From assembly GCF_013376005.1 (NCBI RefSeq), contig NZ_JABMJK010000010.1:124001-188000 (forward strand): a stretch of 64,000 bases of DNA, read 5' to 3'. Numbering within the stretch: position 1 is the stretch's first letter; every line of letters begins with the position of its first letter. The DNA comes from Duganella sp. SG902 (lineage in GTDB: Bacteria; Pseudomonadota; Gammaproteobacteria; Burkholderiales; Burkholderiaceae_D). Below are positions 1 through 7,351 of the stretch, piece after piece. A model generated the notes under the pieces. The model saw only the letters and a program-made list of their open reading frames with translations, ran no database searches and was not told where the DNA came from. A program made the translations under genes and the position numbers.

Positions 1-1302
1 GCCATCTACGCCAACCCGGACGCCACCGACGACGATTACATGAAGGCCGCCGACCTGGAAGGCAAGGTCGCCGAGTATGACGGCTACACCGCCGAGGCGC
101 GCGCCGGCGAGCTGTTGCTGGGCGTGGGCATTTCGATCGACCTGCACCAGGGCCCGATGAGCGCCGTGTCGCCCGGCTGGAAGCTGCGCGTGCTGCTGGC
201 GCAGGCGCTGTTCTCGAATCCGGACATCCTGCTGCTCGACGAACCGACCAATAACCTGGACATCAACACCATCCGCTGGCTGGAGGACGTGCTCAACGAA
301 CGCAACTCCACCATGATCATCATCTCCCACGACCGCCACTTCCTGAACCAGGTGTGCACCCACGTGGCCGACATGGATTACGGCACGCTGAAGATCTACC
401 CGGGCAATTACGACGACTACATGCTGGCCTCGACCCAGGCCCGCAACCAGCAGTTGGCCAACAACGCCAAGGCGAAAGAGAAGGTCGCCGAGCTGCAGGA
501 ATTCGTGCGCCGCTTCTCGGCCAACAAGTCCAAGGCCCGCCAAGCCACTTCGCGCGCCAAGATGATCGACAAGATCAAGGTCGAGGACATCAAGCCGTCC
601 TCGCGCGCCTATCCGTTCGTGCGCTTCGAGGGCGAGAAGAAGCTGCACCGCCTGGCGGTGGAGGCTGAAGGCCTGAGCAAGAAATACGACCGCCAGCTGT
701 TCAACAACTTCAACATCATGGTGGAAGCGGGCGAGCGCATCGCGATCATCGGCGCCAACGGCGCCGGTAAGACCACGCTGCTGCGCTGCATCGGCGGCGC
801 CGATATCACCGGCCTCAACGCCGACCACGGCACCGTGAAGTGGGCGGAGAACGCCAACGTCGGCTACATGCCGCAGGATCCGACCGAGGACTTCGCCACC
901 GACATCAACCTGACCGACTGGATGGGCAAGTGGACCAAGGAAGGCGACGACGACCAGGCCGTGCGCTCCATCCTGGGCCGCCTGCTGTTCGGCGGCGACG
1001 AGGTGAAGAAGTCGGTGCGCGTGCTGTCCGGCGGCGAGAAGGGCCGCATGATGTACGGCAAACTGATGCTGGGCCGTCACAACGTGCTGCTGCTCGATGA
1101 ACCGACCAACCACATGGACATGGAATCGATCGAGTCGCTCAACATCGCGCTGGAAAAATATGCCGGCACCCTGATCTTCGTGTCGCACGACCGTGAATTC
1201 GTGTCGTCGCTGGCCAACCGCATCATCGAGATCAAGGAAAATGAAGTCGTCGATTTCCGCGGCGGCTATGAAGAGTATCTGACCAGCCAGGGTATCGCCT
1301 AA
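1..1302 (+). CDS. ybiT: ABC-F family ATPase, YbiT type (5' partial)
   Basis: The reading frame is open from base 1, so the N-terminus lies outside the window; 433 residues remain. Two ATP-binding cassettes are visible. The first keeps its Walker B (LLLDEPTNNLD) and H-loop SHD, but has a degenerate signature (SPGWKLR) as in YbiT. The second has Walker A (GANGAGKTT), signature LSGGEKGR, Walker B LLLDEPTNHMD and switch SHDREF. A charged alpha-helical linker separates them. There are no membrane segments, as expected for ABC-F proteins, which act in the cytoplasm on the ribosome rather than as transporters. nadA follows after only 6 bp, so co-transcription is possible. The ABC-F assignment is firm; the YbiT subgroup rests on the first signature and linker. 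Confidence 0.9.
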   Translation, partial: AIYANPDATDDDYMKAADLEGKVAEYDGYTAEARAGELLLGVGISIDLHQGPMSAVSPGWKLRVLLAQALFSNPDILLLDEPTNNLDINTIRWLEDVLNERNSTMIIISHDRHFLNQVCTHVADMDYGTLKIYPGNYDDYMLASTQARNQQLANNAKAKEKVAELQEFVRRFSANKSKARQATSRAKMIDKIKVEDIKPSSRAYPFVRFEGEKKLHRLAVEAEGLSKKYDRQLFNNFNIMVEAGERIAIIGANGAGKTTLLRCIGGADITGLNADHGTVKWAENANVGYMPQDPTEDFATDINLTDWMGKWTKEGDDDQAVRSILGRLLFGGDEVKKSVRVLSGGEKGRMMYGKLMLGRHNVLLLDEPTNHMDMESIESLNIALEKYAGTLIFVSHDREFVSSLANRIIEIKENEVVDFRGGYEEYLTSQGIA

Positions 1303-1308
1303 GCCATC

Positions 1309-2454
1309 ATGCAAGCCATCGAGATCAAACCCGTCGAGTACGAACATCCACAAGACGGCGCCAGCTGCGTCGCCCATGCCTGGGCGCGCACGCCGGCCAC
1401 GCCGAGCCCCGAGGAGCGTGTCGCCCTCAAGGAACGCATCAAACGCCTGCTAAAGGAAAAAGAGGCGGTGCTGGTGTCGCACTACTATGTCGATGCAGAC
1501 CTGCAGGACCTGGCCGAGGAAACCGGCGGCTGCGTCTCCGATTCGCTGGAGATGGCGCGCTTCGGCCGCGATCACCCGGCCAAGACGCTGGTGGTGGCCG
1601 GCGTGCGCTTCATGGGCGAAACGGCCAAGATTCTGAGCCCGGAAAAACGCATCCTGATGCCGGACCTGGACGCCACCTGCTCGCTGGACCTGGGCTGCCC
1701 GGTGGACGAGTTCTCCGCCTTCTGCGATCAGCATCCGGACCGCACGGTGGTGGTGTACGCCAACACCAGCGCCGCCGTCAAGGCGCGCGCCGACTGGATG
1801 GTGACGTCGTCGATCGGCTTGGACATCGTCAAGCACCTGCATGAGCAGGGCAAAAAGATCCTGTGGGCGCCCGACAAGCATCTGGGTTCCTACATCCAGA
1901 AGCAGACCGGCGCCGACATGCTGCTGTGGCAGGGCTCCTGCCTGGTGCACGATGAGTTCAAGGGCGTCGAGCTGGAGCTGCTGAAAGCCCAATACCCGCA
2001 GGCGAAAATTCTGGTGCACCCGGAATCGCCGGCCAATGTGGTGGCGCTGGCCGACGTCGTCGGGTCGACCACGCAGATCATCACCGCCGCAGTGGAATCG
2101 GACTGCGACACCTTCATCGTCGCCACCGACAACGGCATCCTGCACAAGATGCGCGCCGCCGCGCCGGGCAAGCGTTTCATTGAAGCGCCGACCGCCGGCA
2201 ACAGCGCCACCTGCAAGAGCTGCGCGCACTGCCCGTGGATGGCCATGAACGGCCTGCAGAATCTGGCCGACGTGCTGGAGAACATGGATAACAGCACCAC
2301 GAATGAAATCTTCGTCGATCCGGAAATCGGCAAGCAGGCCGTGACCTCGATCACCCGCATGCTGGACTTCGCGGCGGCCAAAAAGGCCAAGGTGCAGCCA
2401 GGTCCGGATCTGGCGCAAGAAGCTAAACTGTTTTCGGGAATCGGTCCTGCATGA
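1309..2454 (+). CDS. nadA: Quinolinate synthase NadA
   Basis: Condenses iminoaspartate with dihydroxyacetone phosphate to quinolinate in NAD de novo synthesis, using a [4Fe-4S] cluster. At 381 residues it has the usual length plus an N-terminal extension. Candidate cluster ligands are Cys124 (DATCSLD), Cys211 (GSCLVHD) and Cys308 (SCAHCPW), each 11 positions after the remembered E. coli ligands 113/200/297. The stop overlaps the nadC start (ATGA), indicating coupling. The iminoaspartate-producing partner nadB lies nearby on the other strand at 5573-7186. No good Shine-Dalgarno is seen before the start, which is 6 bp after the ABC-F stop. Confidence 0.96.
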   Translation: MQAIEIKPVEYEHPQDGASCVAHAWARTPATPSPEERVALKERIKRLLKEKEAVLVSHYYVDADLQDLAEETGGCVSDSLEMARFGRDHPAKTLVVAGVRFMGETAKILSPEKRILMPDLDATCSLDLGCPVDEFSAFCDQHPDRTVVVYANTSAAVKARADWMVTSSIGLDIVKHLHEQGKKILWAPDKHLGSYIQKQTGADMLLWQGSCLVHDEFKGVELELLKAQYPQAKILVHPESPANVVALADVVGSTTQIITAAVESDCDTFIVATDNGILHKMRAAAPGKRFIEAPTAGNSATCKSCAHCPWMAMNGLQNLADVLENMDNSTTNEIFVDPEIGKQAVTSITRMLDFAAAKKAKVQPGPDLAQEAKLFSGIGPA

Positions 2455-3317
2455 GCACTTTGTTGAACAAGTTCGCGCCGTTTGACGACGCGTTGAAATC
2501 GGCCTTTGAAGCCAATCTGCTGGCGGCCTTGCTGGAAGACGTGGGCACTGGCGACCTGACCGGCCTGCTGGTGCCGGAAGGCGGCCGCGCCAAGGCGCGC
2601 GTGATCGTGCGCGAGGACGCCGTGCTGTGCGGCGCGCCATGGTTTGAAGGCGTGATGAACTGCATGCAGGCCGGGATCGAAATCGACTGGAAGTACGGCG
2701 AAGGCGATTTGATGAAGGCCGACAGCGTGGTCTGCACCATCGAAGGCCCGGCGCGCGCGCTGCTGACGGCGGAACGCGCGGCCTTGAACTTCCTGCAGCT
2801 GCTGTCCGGTGTGGCAAGCGCTACCCGCAAGTACGTGGACGTGATCGCCGGCACCCGCGCGCACATTCTCGACACCCGCAAGACGCTGCCGGGCCTGCGC
2901 CTGGCGCAGAAGTACGCGGTGCGCGTGGGCGGTGGCCAGAACCAGCGCCTGGCGCTGTACGACGGCATCCTCATCAAGGAAAACCACATCGCGGCGGCGG
3001 GCGGCATCACCAACGCGGTGCTGGCGGCCAAGCGCCTGGACAAGGGCGTGTCGATCCAGGTGGAGGTGGAGTCGCTGGACGAGCTGAAGGAAGCCCTGGA
3101 CGCGGGCGCGGTCTCGATCTTGCTGGATAACTTCAGCACGGACATGATGCGCGAGGCGGTGACCATCAACGCCGGCCGCGCGCTGCTGGAGGCTTCGGGC
3201 GGCATCAATTTCGACACCGTACGTGCGATCGCCGAGACCGGCGTGGACCGCATCTCGATCGGCAGTCTGACCAAGGATATCCGCGCCACGGATTATTCTT
3301 TACGCATCATTGGGTAA
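2451..3317 (+). CDS. nadC: Nicotinate-nucleotide pyrophosphorylase (carboxylating) NadC
   Basis: Converts quinolinate plus PRPP to nicotinate mononucleotide, the step after NadA. The protein is 288 residues, normal for the family. It shows the substrate-binding RKTLPGLR motif, the H-I-LDTRKT lead-in, and a beta/alpha barrel ending with the GGINFDTV and ISIGSLT phosphate-binding loops. It starts inside the nadA stop (ATGA overlap), so the two enzymes are translationally coupled. The 107 bp downstream hold an AT-rich inverted repeat before the PEP-CTERM gene. Confidence 0.96.
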   Translation: MSTLLNKFAPFDDALKSAFEANLLAALLEDVGTGDLTGLLVPEGGRAKARVIVREDAVLCGAPWFEGVMNCMQAGIEIDWKYGEGDLMKADSVVCTIEGPARALLTAERAALNFLQLLSGVASATRKYVDVIAGTRAHILDTRKTLPGLRLAQKYAVRVGGGQNQRLALYDGILIKENHIAAAGGITNAVLAAKRLDKGVSIQVEVESLDELKEALDAGAVSILLDNFSTDMMREAVTINAGRALLEASGGINFDTVRAIAETGVDRISIGSLTKDIRATDYSLRIIG

Positions 3318-3321
3318 TAAA

Positions 3322-3391
3322 ATTTTATTGTTGAGTTAACCCGCGCACGATTGAAAATTGTTAAATTGAGTAACCAATAAAACAATAAAAT
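3322..3391. repeat. 11-bp perfect inverted repeat in the nadC/PEP-CTERM gap
   Basis: ATTTTATTGTT (3322-3332) is exactly complementary to AACAATAAAAT (3381-3391), 48 bp apart. Near-identical direct repeats TTGAGTTAACC (3331-3341) and TTGAGTAACC (3366-3375) lie between or on the arms. The right arm contains TAAAAT (3386-3391), a possible -10 element for the PEP-CTERM gene, although no convincing -35 is at the right distance. This could be an operator, or a long stem-loop ending the nad transcript. The sequence is directly visible; the role is inferred. Confidence 0.4.
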
Positions 3392-3424
3392 CTAGGCTCT
3401 TTTTTTATTAAAGGAGCAATCTAG

Positions 3425-4204
3425 ATGAAACTAAAATACGTTGCGGGTGTAGTGGGGATGTTGTGTCTGGCGGGTGCCGCGCATGCGGACAGCTTCGTCA
3501 ATGGCGGTTTTGAGGCCGGTACCACCGATGGTTGGACCACCGGCGGCGGCTATCGCGGCAATGTGGTCAACGCCAGCCTGACCCCGGCGCAGTTGCTGCC
3601 GGGCGGCGCCCTGAATTCGGACAATGGCAGCCGTGGCGCCATCATCGACAGCAGCTACGTCGATCCACGCCTCGGTTCGCTGATCGGCTCCACCATCTAC
3701 AGCGGCAACTACGCCTACCGCGCGGAAGACACGTGGGATGGCGGCTATGGCACGGCCATCAGCCAAAAAGTCACCAATTACACCGACTCGCAGATCGTTT
3801 TCGCCTGGAAGGCCGTGCTGGAGAACGGCGGCCACGTCGAGGACGAATCCGCTGTCATGAAGCTGACCCTGACCGACGACACCACCGGCCAACTGCTGGT
3901 GAGCCGCACCTACAATGCTGGCTATACCGGTTCTGGCGTCGACTCGCGCTTCCTGAGCGAGAGCGGTTTGTTCTACACCCCGCAATGGCAGGTTGAATCG
4001 CTGAGCATCGACTCGTCGCTGTCCGGCCACAGCTTCACGCTGTCGCTGCTGGCGGCCGACTGCTACCCGACCGCCCACACCGGCTACGTCTACCTGGACG
4101 GCTTTGGCGCCGCGCTGCCAGTGCCGGAACCTGAAACCTATGGCATGTTGCTGGCCGGCCTGGCGCTGATGGGGGTGGTAGCGCGTCGTAAAAAGTCGGC
4201 ATAG
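3425..4204 (+). CDS. PEP-CTERM sorting-domain protein, secreted
   Basis: A candidate substrate of the exosortase encoded at 37878-39446. The 259-residue protein has a signal peptide (likely cleavage after AHA, residue 22), a probable jelly-roll region beginning NGGFEAG...GW, and a C-terminal sorting tail of PEP motif (VPEPETYG), hydrophobic stretch and basic RRKK end. In this system XrtA is thought to cut at or near PEP and release the protein to the exopolysaccharide or surface. Shine-Dalgarno AAGGAG lies 6-7 bp before the ATG. The gene appears monocistronic and is the only PEP-CTERM protein recognised in the window. The exact function is unknown. Confidence 0.9.
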   Translation: MKLKYVAGVVGMLCLAGAAHADSFVNGGFEAGTTDGWTTGGGYRGNVVNASLTPAQLLPGGALNSDNGSRGAIIDSSYVDPRLGSLIGSTIYSGNYAYRAEDTWDGGYGTAISQKVTNYTDSQIVFAWKAVLENGGHVEDESAVMKLTLTDDTTGQLLVSRTYNAGYTGSGVDSRFLSESGLFYTPQWQVESLSIDSSLSGHSFTLSLLAADCYPTAHTGYVYLDGFGAALPVPEPETYGMLLAGLALMGVVARRKKSA

Positions 4205-4215
4205 AATAGGCCACG

Positions 4216-4230
4216 GCCGGCGTCACCGGC
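4216..4230. other. Small GC-rich hairpin between two genes
   Basis: GCCGG (4216-4220) and CCGGC (4226-4230) form a 5-bp stem with a 5-nt loop. Flanking CACG and CGTG extend the pairing past a one-base bulge. It follows the PEP-CTERM stop and ends just before the Shine-Dalgarno of the next gene. No T-run follows, so an intrinsic terminator is doubtful; a transcript-stability element is possible. Confidence 0.25.
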
Positions 4231-4232
4231 GT

Positions 4233-4240
4233 GAGGAGGG
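4233..4240 (+). promoter_or_regulatory. Strong ribosome binding site that decides a TTG start
   Basis: GAGGAGGG lies just upstream of TTG at 4244. No ATG or GTG near the N-terminus is as well placed, so the TTG is taken as the start of the solute-binding protein. Confidence 0.6.
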
Positions 4241-4243
4241 CGC

Positions 4244-5047
4244 TTGACCAACAAGGCCTCATTGCACTGTTCTGATAGCCGGCGGCACATGTTGATCGGT
4301 CTGTGCGGCATTGCGCTTGGCGCCTTGCCGCATTTTTCATGGGCCCGCCCGCCGTCGGCACGCGAGCTGGTGGTGGTGGGCACGCGCTTTGAAAACATTT
4401 ATGAACGCCGCCCCAACGGCGAATTCGGCGGCATGGGGGTGGATCTGCTGCGCATGTTCGCGCAACGTCACGCCTATCAATTGAGGTTCGAACTCTATCC
4501 CTGGCGCCGCGCGCAGGAACTGATCAACGGCGCCAAGGCCGATGTGCTGGTCGGACCGTACAAATCGGCCGAACGCATGCGCACCATGCGCTTCAGCGAA
4601 CAGGCTTTCTTCCAGGATCAGGTGGCGTTCTACGTGCGCGCCGACAGCTTGCCCTTGTGGGAAGGCGACTACGGCATGCTGCGCGGACGCCGCATCGCCA
4701 CCCTCAACGGCTGGAACTATGGCCCGGCCTTCACCCGCGCCGCCCCCGAACTGACGATCAGCGTGACCAATTCCGTGGAAAACGGCTTGAAGATGCTGAC
4801 GGCCGGCCATGTGGAGATGTTTGCCACCAACCGCCGCGATACCGATCCGGTGGTGGCGGCGCTGGGCATGCAGGACAAGGTGATGCCGTTGGCGCCGCTG
4901 ATCGATGTGCAGGATGCCTACTTCGCCTATCCGCTGGCGCCGCGCTTTCCGGAAGCGCCGCGCCAGATGGACCGCATGCTGGCCGACATGAAGGCGCGCG
5001 GCGAGCTGCAAAAGCTGGCGCGCCGCTACGGGGTCATTCCGCCCTGA
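4244..5047 (+). CDS. Periplasmic amino-acid-type solute-binding protein (SBP_bac_3 family)
   Basis: A 267-residue extracytoplasmic binding protein. The N-terminus has a hydrophobic export signal preceded by SRRHMLIG, which resembles a twin-arginine signal, with probable cleavage after FSWA near residue 34. The mature part shows the family pattern: a GVDLLRMFA helix, YPWRRAQ, a DVLVGPYKSAERM loop and a C-terminal amphipathic region. No permease or ATPase gene is adjacent, so it may be an orphan binding protein or a sensor-like protein. It starts at TTG supported by a strong Shine-Dalgarno. Its 3' end overlaps the convergent GNAT gene by 14 bp. The ligand cannot be inferred. Confidence 0.8.
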   Translation: MTNKASLHCSDSRRHMLIGLCGIALGALPHFSWARPPSARELVVVGTRFENIYERRPNGEFGGMGVDLLRMFAQRHAYQLRFELYPWRRAQELINGAKADVLVGPYKSAERMRTMRFSEQAFFQDQVAFYVRADSLPLWEGDYGMLRGRRIATLNGWNYGPAFTRAAPELTISVTNSVENGLKMLTAGHVEMFATNRRDTDPVVAALGMQDKVMPLAPLIDVQDAYFAYPLAPRFPEAPRQMDRMLADMKARGELQKLARRYGVIPP

Positions 5048-5573
5048 TCTGCTTGCGCATCTTCGCCAGCGGCACTTTGACGTTGCCCGGCAAATCGAGC
5101 TCGATGTGCTCGACGATCTCGAAGCCGCAGGCGGTGTAGAGCGGCACGCCCGGCATGGTGGCGGCCAGCTCCAGCGTGCGGAAGCCGCCGGCCGCCGCCG
5201 CATCGCTGCAGTGGCGCAGCAGCAGGCGCCCCAGTCCCTGGCGCGCGGCCGAGGGATCGACAAAGAAGGCGCGGATGCGGGCCGGTTCGCGCGCCGGATC
5301 GAGCAGCGGATCGGCGCCTTGCTTGGTGCGGTCGGCGCCGAACAGGGTGCTGCGCTTGCTCCAGCCGCCGCAGGCCGCCAGTTGGCCGTCCTTTTCAATC
5401 ACAAAGTAAGTCTGGTCCGCCACCAGCTGCGTATCCACGCCGAACACATGGCGGGTGACGGCTTGCGCCTGCTCGCTGGTGTAGAACCCTGCGCTCAATT
5501 CGATGCCGGAGCGCGCGATCAGCGCTTCCATGGCGGGAATGTCGGCTGGGGTGGCGTGACGGACCGTGACCAT
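5034..5573 (-). CDS. GNAT family N-acetyltransferase
   Basis: A 179-residue single-domain acetyltransferase. It starts MVTVRHATPADI, typical of GNAT folds. The acetyl-CoA loop reads ARQGLGRLLLRHC in the middle of the protein, followed by the terminal YTACGFEIVE strand. The start codon shares its A with the nadB stop (TAATG), so it is probably translated with nadB. No link of its chemistry to NAD synthesis can be shown; the substrate is unknown. The 3' end runs 14 bp into the convergent solute-binding gene. Confidence 0.85.
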   Translation of the reverse strand: MVTVRHATPADIPAMEALIARSGIELSAGFYTSEQAQAVTRHVFGVDTQLVADQTYFVIEKDGQLAACGGWSKRSTLFGADRTKQGADPLLDPAREPARIRAFFVDPSAARQGLGRLLLRHCSDAAAAGGFRTLELAATMPGVPLYTACGFEIVEHIELDLPGNVKVPLAKMRKQIRAE

Positions 5574-7186
5574 TATTTGCGGCGCGGCGGCGTGAGGATG
5601 GTGGGCAGGGCCTTGGCCAGCGTCTCCGGGTAGTCGCGGCTGAAGTGCAGGCCGCGGCTTTCACGGCGCAGCAGGGCGCTGTTGACGATCAGGCTCGCGA
5701 CTTCCACCAGGTTGCGCAACTCCAGCAGGTCGTGCGTGACGCGGAAGTTCTGGTAGTACTCGTCGATTTCCTCCTTGAGCAGCGCGATGCGGTGCTGCGC
5801 GCGTTCCAGGCGCTTGGTGGTGCGCACGATGCCGACGTAGTTCCACATGAAGCGGCGCAGCTCGTCCCAGTTGTGGGCGATGACCACTTCCTCGTCGGCG
5901 TCGGTGACGCGGCTTTCGTCCCAGTCGGGCAGGTAAGGCACTTCGCCTTTTTCGCGGCTGGTGATGTCCAGCGCGCAGGCGCGGCCGATCACCACGCACT
6001 CCAGCAGCGAGTTGCTGGCCAGGCGGTTGGCGCCGTGCAGGCCGGTGCAGGCGGTTTCGCCCACCGCGTACAGGCCGGGCAGGTCGGTGCGGCCATGCAG
6101 GTCGGTGACGATGCCGCCGCAGGTGTAGTGCGCGGCCGGCACGATCGGGATCGGCTCCTTGGTGATGTCGATGCCGAGCTCCAGGCAGCGCGCATAGATG
6201 GTCGGGAAGTGCTCGATCAGGAATTCGGCCGGCTTGTGGCTGATATCGAGGTGGACGTAATCCAGGCCGCGCTTCTTGATTTCAAAGTCGATGGCGCGCG
6301 CCACCACGTCGCGCGGCGCCAGCTCGGCGCGTTCGTCGTGGGCCAGCATGAAGCGCTGGCCGGCGGCGGCGCCGGCTTCCGGCGGCAGCTTGAGCAGGCC
6401 GCCTTCGCCGCGGATCGCCTCGGTGATCAGGAAGGACTTGGCGTACGGGTGGTACAGGCAGGTCGGGTGGAACTGGATGAACTCCATGTTCGACACGCGG
6501 CAGCCGGCGCGCCAGGCCATGGCGATGCCGTCGCCGCTGGCGGTGTCCGGGTTGGTGGTGTACAGGTACACCTTGCCGGCACCGCCGGTGCACATGATGG
6601 TGTATTCGGCGGCGAAGGTGTGCACCTGGCCGGTTTGCTCGTCTTGTACATACAAGCCGTAGCACTTCGGCTGGGCGTTGCCTTTTTTGACAGGGTGCAG
6701 CTTGTCCGAGGTGATCAGGTCGACCGCGCAGTGGTGCTCGAACAGGGTGATGTTCGGGTGGGCGCGGACTTTCTCCTCCAGCGTGGTTTGCACCGCGCTG
6801 CCGGTGGCGTCGGCCGCGTGGATGATGCGGCGCTGGCTATGGCCGCCTTCGCGCGTCAGGTGGAAGCCCAGTTCCGCCGACTCGTCGCGGGTGAAGGGCA
6901 CGCCTTGTTCGATCAGCCATTCGATCGCCTCGCGGCCATGCTCCACGATGTAGCGGGTGGCGCCTTCGTCGCACAGGCCGCCGCCGGCGATCAGGGTGTC
7001 GTCGATGTGCTGGGTGTGGCTGTCGCCCGAATCCAGCACGGCGGCGATGCCGCCCTGGGCCCAGTTGCTGGCGCCGTCCTTGAGGGCGCGCTTGGAAATG
7101 ATCGCTACGGTACGCGTTTCGGCGAGATGCAGGGCGACCGAGAGGCCGGCCAGGCCGCTGCCGACAATGGCAACATCAAATTTCAT
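5573..7186 (-). CDS. nadB: L-aspartate oxidase NadB
   Basis: A flavoenzyme oxidising L-aspartate to iminoaspartate, feeding NadA. From the chosen ATG at 7186 the protein is 537 residues, the family norm, and begins MKFDVAIVGSGLAGL with the FAD-binding GxGxxG at the expected place. An in-frame ATG 45 bp upstream (7231) would add 15 residues without similarity and would cover a candidate sigma-54 promoter for the opposite operon, so the shorter start is preferred. Other support: the NWAQGGIAAV motif, HxTxGG-type flavin loops and the GANRLASNSLLE motif near residue 385. Coupled to the downstream GNAT gene. Confidence 0.95.
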   Translation of the reverse strand: MKFDVAIVGSGLAGLSVALHLAETRTVAIISKRALKDGASNWAQGGIAAVLDSGDSHTQHIDDTLIAGGGLCDEGATRYIVEHGREAIEWLIEQGVPFTRDESAELGFHLTREGGHSQRRIIHAADATGSAVQTTLEEKVRAHPNITLFEHHCAVDLITSDKLHPVKKGNAQPKCYGLYVQDEQTGQVHTFAAEYTIMCTGGAGKVYLYTTNPDTASGDGIAMAWRAGCRVSNMEFIQFHPTCLYHPYAKSFLITEAIRGEGGLLKLPPEAGAAAGQRFMLAHDERAELAPRDVVARAIDFEIKKRGLDYVHLDISHKPAEFLIEHFPTIYARCLELGIDITKEPIPIVPAAHYTCGGIVTDLHGRTDLPGLYAVGETACTGLHGANRLASNSLLECVVIGRACALDITSREKGEVPYLPDWDESRVTDADEEVVIAHNWDELRRFMWNYVGIVRTTKRLERAQHRIALLKEEIDEYYQNFRVTHDLLELRNLVEVASLIVNSALLRRESRGLHFSRDYPETLAKALPTILTPPRRK

Positions 7187-7201
7187 GATTACGTTAGTGG
7201 A

Positions 7202-7217
7202 AGGCACGAAAGAAGCA
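7202..7217 (+). promoter_or_regulatory. Candidate sigma-54 (-24/-12) promoter
   Basis: AGGCACG-AAAG-AAGCA has GG (7203-7204) and GC (7215-7216) exactly 10 bp apart, as sigma-54 requires. It matches six of seven bases of the -24 consensus TGGCACG but only three of five of the -12 consensus TTGCA. It lies about 135 bp upstream of the sugar transferase GTG and points at the operon carrying prsK and prsR. PrsR has the GAFTGA loop of sigma-54 activators. The role is inferred. Confidence 0.45.
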
Positions 7218-7328
7218 TGACTATAGACCATTTGTCATAGTCTCGTCACAAATAGCCATTTTGCCGGCGGGGATTGCAGCGCGATTGTGGGCGCTCAAAA
7301 CGGTTTGATCCGCAGTTCCCCATGATGA

Positions 7329-7348
7329 AAGCTCCGTTCGGGGAGCTT
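7329..7348 (+). promoter_or_regulatory. Hairpin enclosing the Shine-Dalgarno of the sugar transferase gene
   Basis: AAGCTCC (7329-7335) pairs perfectly with GGAGCTT (7342-7348) across a 6-nt loop. The right arm contains the GGGAG Shine-Dalgarno of the GTG start at 7352, so the folded mRNA would hide the ribosome site. If translation started at the ATG at 7322 instead, this would simply be coding sequence. Confidence 0.45.
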
Positions 7349-7351
7349 ATC

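Noticed and set aside
1450..2987. Long reverse-strand open frames opposite nadA and nadC
   Set aside because: They are antisense shadows in GC-rich coding sequence, rich in Arg/His/Gln without domains; the forward genes are certain.
7187..7231. N-terminal extension of NadB from the ATG at 7231
   Set aside because: It adds 15 residues without family similarity before the flavin-binding start and would cover the candidate sigma-54 promoter.
5645..7240. 531-residue forward frame opposite nadB
   Set aside because: Antisense of a firmly identified gene, with low-complexity Ala/Gly/Val/Gln composition and no motif.
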